The notes under the pieces were generated by a model. It worked only from the letters and a program-made list of their open reading frames with translations, was not told the DNA's origin and did not search any database. Shown in pieces: positions 42,763 to 49,914 of a DNA stretch of 60,222 nucleotides; the stretch's first letter is position 1, and the number at the start of each line of letters is the position of its first letter. This DNA comes from Clostridiales bacterium (GTDB taxonomy: Bacteria > Bacillota > Clostridia > Christensenellales > Aristaeellaceae). The stretch lies in NCBI GenBank assembly GCA_012729115.1, contig JAAYDR010000003.1, forward strand, positions 1 to 60,222, written 5' to 3'. Both the position numbers and the translations under genes were made by a program.

Positions 42763-43297
42763 AGCGCCTTCTGTCATCGAAGCCATCTTGTTCGTGGCGG
42801 GAGACCCCATCTCCGTGGAGGAGTTGGGGACGGCCCTGGGCCTTAGCGAGCTGGAAACCATCCACGCCGTGGAGGTGCTGCAGAAGGAATATGATTGTTC
42901 CAGGCGGGGCATTCTCCTGAGGCGGTATGGCAATCACCTGAAGCTGGAAACCCGCCCGGAATTTGCCCCCTATGTGGAGCGGATGCTCCAGCCCGTGCAG
43001 CGGCAGACCCTGTCCCAGGCGGCCCTGGAGACCCTGGCGGTGATCGCCTACCGCCAGCCCGCCACCCGGGGGGATGTGGAGCTGGTGCGCGGCGTGAAGT
43101 GCGATTATTCCATTCAATCCCTGCTGTCAAAAGGACTTATCAAGGAGGTGGGCCGCAAGGAGGCCCTGGGACGGCCCATCCTCTACGCCACTACCGACCG
43201 GTTTTTGGAGCATTTTGGAATCTCCGACATTCGGGAGCTTCCGCCCCTGCCCCAGGCCCAGCCCATGGAAAAGGACGACATTCCCCTGGTACCCTGA
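42749..43297 (+). CDS. scpB: Segregation and condensation protein B
   Basis: Winged-helix dimer that binds ScpA, 182 residues. Hallmarks are VIEAILFVAGDPISVEELG near the start and TLAVIAYRQPATRGDVELVRG with the following helix. ATG 42749 lies 5 nt after GGGGAGGAGGGC and inside the scpA end; the longer ORF is a shadow of scpA. Confidence 0.96.
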   Translation: MDLNEAPSVIEAILFVAGDPISVEELGTALGLSELETIHAVEVLQKEYDCSRRGILLRRYGNHLKLETRPEFAPYVERMLQPVQRQTLSQAALETLAVIAYRQPATRGDVELVRGVKCDYSIQSLLSKGLIKEVGRKEALGRPILYATTDRFLEHFGISDIRELPPLPQAQPMEKDDIPLVP

Positions 43298-43352
43298 GGG
43301 CGGACAGGCCCTCCCACCGGCAAAATTTCCAGCGGATGGCATAAACCCCAAG

Positions 43353-43384
43353 AACCCGTCATATGCTAATGCACAGGACGGGTT
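43353..43384 (+). terminator. Weak hairpin after scpB
   Basis: aacccgtc (43353-43360) and gacgggtt (43377-43384) with a 16-nt loop, followed by TGTCATTTT. It is probably a leaky terminator before the coiled-coil gene. Confidence 0.5.
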
Positions 43385-43426
43385 TGTCATTTTGCGCGCA
43401 AAAAGTGTGAAAAGGTGGGGGACAAG

Positions 43427-44944
43427 GTGAAACAGGCGCTTACCATTCTGGCCATCGTTGTGGTGGCGTTGCTGGTGGTATCCGGCTTTATCGTGGCCGG
43501 CAGCATGCAGCAATCCAAACAACTGGCCACCAAGGTGGACCAGGTCAATGAACTCAAACAAAAGCAGCTCGCTCTCCAGGAGCAGCTGGAGGCCCTGGCG
43601 GCTGAAAGGGAAGAGCAGGCGCTGATTCTTCAGGAAAAGGAGAAGAAGCTGGCCGCTTCCCAAAAGGAAAAGGAAACCTTGCAGACTGGTTTGACGGAGA
43701 TCCAGCAGCTCATCACGGAGAACCAGACGGCGCTCACCGAGGCCCAGGCTACCGCGGACACCGCCGTGGCCGCTTTGGCGCAGAAGGACACGGATCTGGC
43801 ATCCGCCCAGGATGCCTTTGACCGGGAGCGCGCCGCCCTCACCCAGGAGAAGGAAAAGCACAAAGCCCTGGCGGCAAGCCTTGGAGAACAGCTCACCGCG
43901 GCCCAAAAGGAGCGGGACGACGCCCTGGCCCAGGTGGAAACCCTCAAGGGGGAGCTGGAGGTCAAGGTGACCGCAACCCAGGAAGCGCAGACGGCTCTTG
44001 CCGGAGCCCAGACCGCTTTGGATGAACTGGCCGCGCTGCAAACCGAGTACCAGGCCGCGCAGGACCAGCTGGCCGCTCTGCAGGGGGAGTACCAGGCTGC
44101 GCAGGAGGCGTTCACCGGGCTGCAAGCCGAGCACCAGGCTGCGCAGGACCAGCTGGCCGATCTGCAAACCGAGTACCAGGCCGCGCAGGACCAGCTGGCC
44201 GATCTGCAAACCGGGTACCAGTATGCTCAGGATGAACTGATCGCAGTGAAAACCGGGCATCAAGCCGCCCGGGATGAGCTGACTGCGCTAAAAGCCGAGC
44301 AGCAGTCTACGCAGGATGAGCTTGTCGAGCTGCAAGGGGAGTACCAGGCTGTGCAGGAGGCATCTTCCGCGCTTAAAACCGAGCATCAGGCCACGCAGGA
44401 ACAGCTGGCCGCGCTGCAGGGGGAGTACCAGGCCGCGCAGGAGGCATTTACCGCACTGAAAACCAAGTATCAGACCACTTGGAATGAACTGACCGGGCTG
44501 CAGGGGGAGTATCAGGTCGCGCAGAAGGCACTTGACGCGCTGCAAGGGGAGTATCAGGCCGTGCAGGAGGCACTTGCCGGGCTGCAAACCGAGCATCAGA
44601 CCGCCTTGGAGGAGCTGGCTGCCCTGCAAGGGGAGTACCCTGCTGTCCGCAGTGCGCTCACCGAGCTGGAAGCCAAGCATCAGGCTACCCAGGAGGCACT
44701 GGCCGCCAAGGATGGAGAGATCCAGGCCTACATGGATGCCGTAAAGGCACTTCTCCAATTAAATGCCGGAGAAGCAGCCAAAGCCCAGGAAACGATGGAT
44801 GATTTCCGGAAGGCCTATCCCGGAAGTATGATGACCTTTGCCTGGTTCCAGATGCCTCAGCCCACACCGGCGCTTACGGCATCGCCTACCACAAACCCCA
44901 CGGCCACTCCCAAGCCGTCGGTGGCCCCTGTTTCCGTGCCATAA
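43427..44944 (+). CDS. Membrane-anchored coiled-coil protein with 17 tandem 14-residue repeats
   Basis: 505 residues. An N-terminal helix (LTILAIVVVALLVVSGFIVA) anchors it; the rest is predicted outside the cell. Residues about 30-200 are a heptad-rich coiled coil. Then come 17 exact-length repeats of 14 residues (typical unit ELAALQGEYQAAQE), two heptads each, and a short globular end (LLQLNAGEAAKAQETMDDF). A Pro/Thr/Ser tail closes it. GTG 43427 has AGGTGGGG 6 nt upstream; GTG 43415 is an alternative (509 residues). No known family; EzrA- or M-protein-like shape only. Its position after scpAB need not be functional. Confidence 0.88.
   Translation: MKQALTILAIVVVALLVVSGFIVAGSMQQSKQLATKVDQVNELKQKQLALQEQLEALAAEREEQALILQEKEKKLAASQKEKETLQTGLTEIQQLITENQTALTEAQATADTAVAALAQKDTDLASAQDAFDRERAALTQEKEKHKALAASLGEQLTAAQKERDDALAQVETLKGELEVKVTATQEAQTALAGAQTALDELAALQTEYQAAQDQLAALQGEYQAAQEAFTGLQAEHQAAQDQLADLQTEYQAAQDQLADLQTGYQYAQDELIAVKTGHQAARDELTALKAEQQSTQDELVELQGEYQAVQEASSALKTEHQATQEQLAALQGEYQAAQEAFTALKTKYQTTWNELTGLQGEYQVAQKALDALQGEYQAVQEALAGLQTEHQTALEELAALQGEYPAVRSALTELEAKHQATQEALAAKDGEIQAYMDAVKALLQLNAGEAAKAQETMDDFRKAYPGSMMTFAWFQMPQPTPALTASPTTNPTATPKPSVAPVSVP
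44024..44737 (+). repeat. 17 tandem 42-bp repeats inside the coiled-coil gene
   Basis: 714 bp equals 17 units of 42 bp without any indel. Units differ by substitutions but share blocks such as CTGCAGGGGGAGTACCAGGC. Several alternating pairs (QLAALQGEYQAAQE, AFT-LQ/K) suggest duplication of 84-bp blocks as well as single units. Confidence 0.92.
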
Positions 44945-44983
44945 GAAGCCCGCCGCTTCCCCCCACTCTCCCTTGCATGAACC

Positions 44984-46237
44984 TCAGGGGCAGACCGCGA
45001 CCCCCTGTCGATACATCAGTCCTGCCGCCTCTCCGGCGCCCAGCGCCCACAAATCATAGGCTTTTTCATCCAGACGGTACGCATCCTCCTCCAGAGGACC
45101 GTCCGCCGCCTTTGACACAACCAGCAGGGAACTTTGCCTCAGCAGCGAAAGCAATCCCTCCTGACCCACACGCAGGCCCAGCAGACGCACATAGGCAGGC
45201 AAGGGGTTTTCCTTCAGCATCCGCCCGGTGAGGCCCAGCATCCCATGGCAGCACAGCCTGGAGAGCCTGGCATAGGTATACCGTCTGGTTTTCAGCCTCC
45301 GGAGAAGATCCTCCCGATTCAAGGCTTCCCGGCAGGCTTTGTACAGGCGGTTTTGCAGGCCTTCAGTGCAGTCGGGCAGGGCGGCCAGCTGAGCCTTGCT
45401 CATGGAGCGAAGTTCATTGAGCAGGACAAGGTCCAGGCTCTTTTCCGGATGGAAAGGAAGTCCCCGGTGATCATAGCCGCAGGCAGCCTGGGCTTCGGCC
45501 CAGTTTTCTTTTGCCAGGGCGGTGCGAACAGCCGTGGCGGAGGGATAGCCCCGACTGGGGTCCAGCGACGTTTCGTGATAGCTTCCCACCCTGAGTACCG
45601 GCAAGGGCCGGATCGGGCTGTGAAGGCGTGCCAGCGCCCGCAGATAGCTGATGGCCAGGATGTTGTTGGGAGCGGAAAAGATACGGCCAAGGGCTTCCTT
45701 TGACAGGGGGAGACTCTCCTCTGTTTCGCGCTCCTCCCGGCCAAGCACCTGGGCCAGCGCCCATCCCTGGGCCGCGGCAAAGGGCATACCCCGTCCCAGC
45801 GCTTCCCTGAGCCTGTCTGTAAAGCAATCGTCCTGCTGTTCCAGCACCTGGGCCGCTTCCGCCAGCAGCGGGATCTCATGATTTTCACATCCAAAGCTGA
45901 TATGGGTGACAAACCCCAGGTCATGTAAAATCGAAACGCCCCCCAGGGCAAAATGCTCCGCCTCCCGAATGGCAAAGAGGGCAGGCAGCTCCAGCACCAG
46001 GTCCGCTCCTGCAGTAAGCGCTGCCCTGGCTCGCTCAGCCGGGGCGTAGACAGCCGGCATGCCCCGCTGGGTGAAGGGCCCGCTCATGACGCATACAATG
46101 GCCGCTTCCGGCAATTTTTCCCGGATAAGTTCAAACTGACGGGCATGCCCCCTGTGAAAGGGGTTGTATTCGCAGACGATCCCCACCACCGCCGGCGGGT
46201 TTTGGCAGGGCATTTTTTGCTTATTTTTCTGGTGCAT
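44984..46237 (-). CDS. tmcAL: tRNA(Met) cytidine acetate ligase TmcAL
   Basis: Forms ac4C34 in elongator tRNA-Met using acetate and ATP. It has 417 residues. The nucleotidyltransferase site is VVGIVCEYNPFHRGHARQF, followed by MSGPFTQRGMPAVY and the typical ISFGCENHE and FSAPNNILAISYLRAL. ATG 46237 has AAAGGGA 9 nt upstream; ATG 46213 is a later alternative. It is divergent from pta, an arrangement often seen (ylbM next to pta-ackA or yceD-rpmF). Confidence 0.95.
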   Translation of the reverse strand: MHQKNKQKMPCQNPPAVVGIVCEYNPFHRGHARQFELIREKLPEAAIVCVMSGPFTQRGMPAVYAPAERARAALTAGADLVLELPALFAIREAEHFALGGVSILHDLGFVTHISFGCENHEIPLLAEAAQVLEQQDDCFTDRLREALGRGMPFAAAQGWALAQVLGREERETEESLPLSKEALGRIFSAPNNILAISYLRALARLHSPIRPLPVLRVGSYHETSLDPSRGYPSATAVRTALAKENWAEAQAACGYDHRGLPFHPEKSLDLVLLNELRSMSKAQLAALPDCTEGLQNRLYKACREALNREDLLRRLKTRRYTYARLSRLCCHGMLGLTGRMLKENPLPAYVRLLGLRVGQEGLLSLLRQSSLLVVSKAADGPLEEDAYRLDEKAYDLWALGAGEAAGLMYRQGVAVCP

Positions 46238-46273
46238 TTTGCATTTTCCCTTTCATTTCGTGCTGAAAAGGTG

Positions 46274-46279
46274 TATAAT
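46274..46279 (+). promoter_or_regulatory. Possible -10 element of the pta-ackA transcript
   Basis: A consensus TATAAT 61 nt before the pta ATG. No good -35 box is visible at 16-18 bp (TTTCAT at 46251 is the best), so the call is weak. Confidence 0.35.
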
Positions 46280-46339
46280 ACATCGGTTGTCAATATCGCT
46301 GAGCACAGCACAGTATACCATACTAGGGAGGAAGCCGTC

Positions 46340-47338
46340 ATGTCCGTCATTGAAAAAATCAAGGCGAAGGCCAAACAAAGGCCCATGCACATCCTGCTGC
46401 CCGAGGGCACGGAACCGCGCACCGTCCAGGCTGCCGCCAGGATCGCCGCCGAGGGTATCGCCCGGGTGACCCTGCTGGGGGATGCCGGGGAGATCGCAAA
46501 GGTCGCCCAGGAGAAGGGCGTGGAACTTGGGGGAGTGGAGATCCAAAACCCCGCCACCAGCGAGAAATCTCCGGCCTACGCACAGCTTTTGTTTGAACTT
46601 CGCAAGGCGAAGGGCATGACGGAGGATCAGGCCAGGGAACTGGTCACCACCAACCCCCTGTATTATGGCGCGGTGATGGTGAAAGCCGGGGATGCCGACG
46701 GCATGGTGGCCGGCGCCATCCATTCCACCGGAGACGTGCTGCGGCCGGCGCTGCAAATCATCAAGACCGCTCCGGGCATCAAGGTGGTGTCCAGCTGCTT
46801 CATCATGGAGCTGGCCACGGCCCGGTATGGCCAGGAGGGCGTGATGATCTTCGGCGACTGCGCCGTGATCCCCAACCCCACGGCGGAGGAGCTGGCCGCT
46901 ATTGCCATCGCCAGCGCCCAAACCGGCAAGAGCCTGGTGGACTTGGACCCCAAGGTGGCGATGCTTTCCTTCTCCACCAAGGGCAGCGCCAAGGACGCGC
47001 TGGTCACTAAGGTGCAGGAAGCCACAGCCCTGGCCCATGCCCAGGCTCCTGAGCTGGAGCTGGATGGTGAGCTGCAGGCGGATGCGGCCCTGGTGGAAAG
47101 CGTTGGTCAGCTGAAGAGCCCCGGTTCCACGGTGGCGGGTCATGCCAACGTGCTCATCTTCCCCGACCTGCAGGCCGGCAACATCGGTTACAAGCTGGTG
47201 CAGCGCCTGGCCGGAGCCCAGGCCGTTGGCCCCATCATCCAGGGCCTTGCCAAGCCCGTGAACGATCTCAGCCGCGGCTGCTCGGTGGAGGACATCGTCA
47301 GCGTGGTCGCCATTACTGCCGTGAAAGCGCAAGCATAA
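46340..47338 (+). CDS. pta: Phosphate acetyltransferase Pta
   Basis: Converts acetyl-CoA and phosphate to acetyl phosphate. It has 332 residues, the short form without the extra N-terminal domain. Signatures are ILLPEGTEPRTVQAA, MVAGAIHSTGDVLRPALQII, MLSFSTKGSAKD and GHANVLIFPDLQAGNIGYK. ATG 46340 follows GGGAGGAAGCC; the long ORF from 45953 is not supported. Forms an operon with ackA, 12 bp away. Confidence 0.98.
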   Translation: MSVIEKIKAKAKQRPMHILLPEGTEPRTVQAAARIAAEGIARVTLLGDAGEIAKVAQEKGVELGGVEIQNPATSEKSPAYAQLLFELRKAKGMTEDQARELVTTNPLYYGAVMVKAGDADGMVAGAIHSTGDVLRPALQIIKTAPGIKVVSSCFIMELATARYGQEGVMIFGDCAVIPNPTAEELAAIAIASAQTGKSLVDLDPKVAMLSFSTKGSAKDALVTKVQEATALAHAQAPELELDGELQADAALVESVGQLKSPGSTVAGHANVLIFPDLQAGNIGYKLVQRLAGAQAVGPIIQGLAKPVNDLSRGCSVEDIVSVVAITAVKAQA

Positions 47339-47350
47339 GGAGCATATCAG

Positions 47351-48553
47351 ATGAAGATTCTCATTCTCAACGCCGGTTCCTCCTCCCTGAAATACCAACT
47401 CATCGACATGGAAGGCGAAAAGCTGCTGGCCAAGGGCATTTGTGAGCGCATTGGCATCGAAGGCAGCAAGCTCAAGCAGAACGTGAATGGACAGGCCTAT
47501 GAGCGCATCGCCCCCATGAAGGACCATACCGCCGCCATCCAGCTGATGCTGGAAGCCCTCACCGGAGACAAAGGCGCGCTTTCCAGCATGGACGAGATCG
47601 GCGCGGTGGGGCACCGGGTGCTCCATGGCGGCGAGCGGTTTACCGCCAGCGTGCTCATCAACGAGGAGGTCAAGGAGGCCATCCGCGCCAACATCCCCCT
47701 GGGCCCCCTGCACAACCCCGCCAATCTGATGGGCATTGAGGCCTGCGAAAAGGTGATGCCGGACACCCCCAATGTGGCGGTGTTCGACACGGCTTTCCAC
47801 CAGACCATGCCCAAGAAGGCGTATCTCTACGGCATTCCCAAGGAATACTATGAGCGGCTGCACATCCGCCGTTACGGCTTCCACGGCACCAGCCACCGTT
47901 ATGTCAGCAAGCGGGCCTGCACCTTCCTTGGCCTGGACTATAAAAAGACCAGGGTGATTACCTGCCATTTGGGCAACGGCTCCAGCCTGGCGGCTGTGGA
48001 CTGCGGCAAGTGCGTGGACACCAGCATGGGCCTGACCCCTCTGGAGGGCGTCCTCATGGGCACCCGCTCGGGCAGTGTAGACCCGGCTGTGGTGCAGTTC
48101 ATCGCCAATAGCGACGGCCTGTCCGTAGACCAGGTGCTGGACATCCTCAACAAAAAGAGCGGACTCATGGGCATCAGCTGCAAGAGCAGCGACATGCGGG
48201 ACATCGATGACCTTTGCGACGCGGGTGACGAGGACGCGCTGACTGCCCGTGACATGCTGGCCCACAGCATCCGCAAGTACATTGGCGCCTACGCGGCGGT
48301 GATGGGCGGTGTGGACGTCATTGCCTTTACGGCCGGCATCGGTGAAAACAACGATATCATTCGCCGCATGGTCATGGAAGGCATGGAGTTCATGGGCGCG
48401 AAGCTGGACACGGAAAAGAACCTGAAAAACCGGGTCGAAACCGTGGTTTCCGCCGATGACAGCCGCGTGAAGATCGTGGTGATCCCCACGGACGAGGAGA
48501 TTGTCATCGCCAGAGACACGCTGGCCATCGTGTCCGGCGCGTTGATGGACTAA
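47351..48553 (+). CDS. ackA: Acetate kinase AckA
   Basis: Makes ATP and acetate from acetyl phosphate, the last step of acetogenic fermentation. It has 400 residues. Signatures are LILNAGSSSLKYQLID at the start, GHRVLHGGERFT, YGFHGTSHRYVS, CHLGNGSSLAAVD and FTAGIGEN. The Shine-Dalgarno AAGGAG lies 7-8 nt upstream. A small hairpin (48551-48566, taaggc-aaac-gcctta) overlaps its end. Confidence 0.99.
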   Translation: MKILILNAGSSSLKYQLIDMEGEKLLAKGICERIGIEGSKLKQNVNGQAYERIAPMKDHTAAIQLMLEALTGDKGALSSMDEIGAVGHRVLHGGERFTASVLINEEVKEAIRANIPLGPLHNPANLMGIEACEKVMPDTPNVAVFDTAFHQTMPKKAYLYGIPKEYYERLHIRRYGFHGTSHRYVSKRACTFLGLDYKKTRVITCHLGNGSSLAAVDCGKCVDTSMGLTPLEGVLMGTRSGSVDPAVVQFIANSDGLSVDQVLDILNKKSGLMGISCKSSDMRDIDDLCDAGDEDALTARDMLAHSIRKYIGAYAAVMGGVDVIAFTAGIGENNDIIRRMVMEGMEFMGAKLDTEKNLKNRVETVVSADDSRVKIVVIPTDEEIVIARDTLAIVSGALMD

Positions 48554-48566
48554 GGCAAACGCCTTA
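48551..48566 (+). terminator. Small hairpin at the end of ackA
   Basis: taaggc, aaac, gcctta followed by AAAAT. It is short and without a T-run, hence at most a weak terminator or mRNA end-stabiliser. Confidence 0.35.
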
Positions 48567-48575
48567 AAATCATGG

Positions 48576-48604
48576 TTGACAAACCCTCCCTGCGGCCTTA
48601 TAAT
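48576..48604 (+). promoter_or_regulatory. Consensus sigma-A promoter of yceD-rpmF
   Basis: TTGACA (48576-48581), a 17-bp spacer and TATAAT (48599-48604): a full match to both boxes at ideal spacing. Confidence 0.92.
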
Positions 48605-48633
48605 ACTGCATGGTCACGTTTGAGGAGGGTACC

Positions 48634-49143
48634 ATGCTGCTGGATGTTTCAAAGGCTTTTTTGAATCCTGGCACCGCGTTCCCCTTTGAGGCGAAGGTAC
48701 AGCTTCCGCCTCAGGACGTGATGGGTGAAACGGTTTCATGGGATGAGGCTCTGCTGCAAGGGACGTACACCGTTGTGCAGGATGAGGTTCATCTGAAGGG
48801 AACCCTTCATGGGATGGCCCATGCGGCCTGCGCCCTGTGCCTGGGCCAGGCGGACGTTCCCCTGCGGCTCCCCTTTTCGGAGGTGTTCCGCAAGAACGCA
48901 GGCAGCCCGGAGGACGAGTCCTTTCCCTATGAGGGGAAAGCCGTTTCCCTGGACCAGATGGTGCTTACGCTGATGATGCTCAGCCTCCCCATGCGCTTTG
49001 TTTGCAAAGCGGACTGCAAGGGGACACAGGAGCTTCAGGCGTGGCAAAAGGACATTTCCAAGAGCTCATGCCAAGATGGACCGCCCACGCAGCGTCCTTT
49101 TGAAGCATTGCAGCACTTGCTGAAGAAGGACGAGGAGGTGTAG
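48634..49143 (+). CDS. yceD: DUF177 (YceD) family protein
   Basis: 169 residues. Two Cys pairs, CALCLGQ and FVCKADCKGT, are usual for this family, which is linked to 23S rRNA or ribosome biogenesis and nearly always precedes rpmF. ATG 48634 follows GAGGAGGGT; the ATG at 48610 lies only 6 bp after the -10 box and so would sit at the transcription start. The next gene starts 2 bp after the stop. Confidence 0.9.
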   Translation: MLLDVSKAFLNPGTAFPFEAKVQLPPQDVMGETVSWDEALLQGTYTVVQDEVHLKGTLHGMAHAACALCLGQADVPLRLPFSEVFRKNAGSPEDESFPYEGKAVSLDQMVLTLMMLSLPMRFVCKADCKGTQELQAWQKDISKSSCQDGPPTQRPFEALQHLLKKDEEV

Positions 49144-49145
49144 AT

Positions 49146-49343
49146 ATGGCTCTTCCCAAAGGTAAAGTATCCAAGGCCAGAGGCCGCAGCCGTCGGGCGA
49201 ATTGGAAGCTCAGCCTGCCCGGCATCGTGGAATGCCCGCAGTGCCACCAAAAGAAGCTTTCCCACCGCGTGTGCAAGCATTGCGGATATTACAACGGTAA
49301 ACAAGTAATTGACATGACCGAAAAACAGAAGGAAAACGCTTAA
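49146..49343 (+). CDS. rpmF: Ribosomal protein L32
   Basis: 65 residues. The N-terminal MALPKGKVSKARGRSRRAN is typical; the zinc site is CPQC with CKHC. AAGGACGAGGAGGTG before it overlaps the end of yceD, so translation is probably coupled. Confidence 0.98.
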   Translation: MALPKGKVSKARGRSRRANWKLSLPGIVECPQCHQKKLSHRVCKHCGYYNGKQVIDMTEKQKENA

Positions 49344-49353
49344 GTTTTCCAAT

Positions 49354-49408
49354 GCCGCGGACCGCCTGCTATTCCTCCCTTCAGGAGAGCATGCAGGATG
49401 CCCGCGGC
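49354..49408 (+). terminator. Large stem-loop after rpmF
   Basis: gccgcgg (49354-49360) pairs with ccgcggc (49402-49408), and an inner cctgc/gcagg extends the stem. It is followed by GTTTGCCCTTT. It may terminate yceD-rpmF transcripts just before the T-box begins. Confidence 0.5.
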
Positions 49409-49412
49409 GTTT

Positions 49413-49660
49413 GCCCTTTGAACAAGAGGAGTATGCGTTCCGCCCCACAGAGAGAGCAACCCATTGGCTGAAACGTTGCTTGGATCGGCGGAAGCGCAGA
49501 AGGTCGCTTGGGAGGGCGCGGGATGAACGGCCTGGGCCGCTAGTTCCGCCGTATGCGCCCGTTACCGCGCACAGAGGCGCTTGCCTGGCAGGCGCAAAAT
49601 AAGGTGGTACCACGGAGCCGCTCCGTCCTTTGGGACGAGGCGGCTTTGCTGATTTTCAGG
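49413..49660 (+). promoter_or_regulatory. T-box leader, valine specifier
   Basis: Stem I closes between gccct (49413-49417) and agggc (49513-49517). Inside it are the AGTA of the specifier loop (49430-49433), AGAGAG, and a distal loop with GGCTGAAA. GAAGGTCGC places GTC (Val) at 49503-49505 as the specifier. The conserved T-box AAGGTGGTACCACGGA is at 49601-49616. A terminator stem (agccgctccgtcc with ggacgaggcggct, one mismatch) and TTT runs end it at about 49655. Uncharged tRNA-Val would allow expression of the two genes downstream. Confidence 0.93.
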
Positions 49661-49669
49661 AGGGATTCC

Positions 49670-49882
49670 ATGGGGTTTTGGGATAGGGTTATGGGAAGGC
49701 TTAGCGTGCCTGGGCTTCTCCTGCTCACCGCCGGGGTGGTGCTGGTTCTGCAGGCGGCCAAGCTGTGCAGGCTGGTGCTCAGGGACAACGGGGAAAGAGT
49801 CATCCCGTGGGTGAAGGTGCTGGGGCTGGTCCTGGCAGTTTTAGGAAGCGTCATTTTGCTGGATTGGATTCCAGGGCTGTAG
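49670..49882 (+). CDS. Small two-helix membrane protein between the T-box and valS
   Basis: 70 residues with two hydrophobic helices (PGLLLLTAGVVLVLQAAKL and WVKVLGLVLAVLGSVILLDW) joined by a basic loop, LVLRDNGERVIP. A good CAGGAGGG lies 5 nt before the ATG. It starts right after the T-box terminator and 32 bp before valS, so it falls under the same valine-tRNA control. No family recognised. The longer ORF that starts at 49553 runs through the T-box and is rejected. Confidence 0.7.
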   Translation: MGFWDRVMGRLSVPGLLLLTAGVVLVLQAAKLCRLVLRDNGERVIPWVKVLGLVLAVLGSVILLDWIPGL

Positions 49883-49914
49883 CCCCGGAGTAAGCACAGT
49901 ACGGAGGGACTTAT

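Noticed and set aside
44024-44737. Regular repeats that might be taken for a CRISPR array
   Set aside because: Units are contiguous 42-bp coding repeats in frame with no unique spacers, and no cas genes are nearby.
46253-48265. 670-codon antisense frame opposite pta-ackA
   Set aside because: A shadow of two unmistakable enzymes; no start signal and a random-looking His/Gln/Gly-rich product.
49307-49335. TTGACA near the rpmF end as a T-box promoter
   Set aside because: No matching -10 box at 16-18 bp; the T-box promoter remains unidentified.
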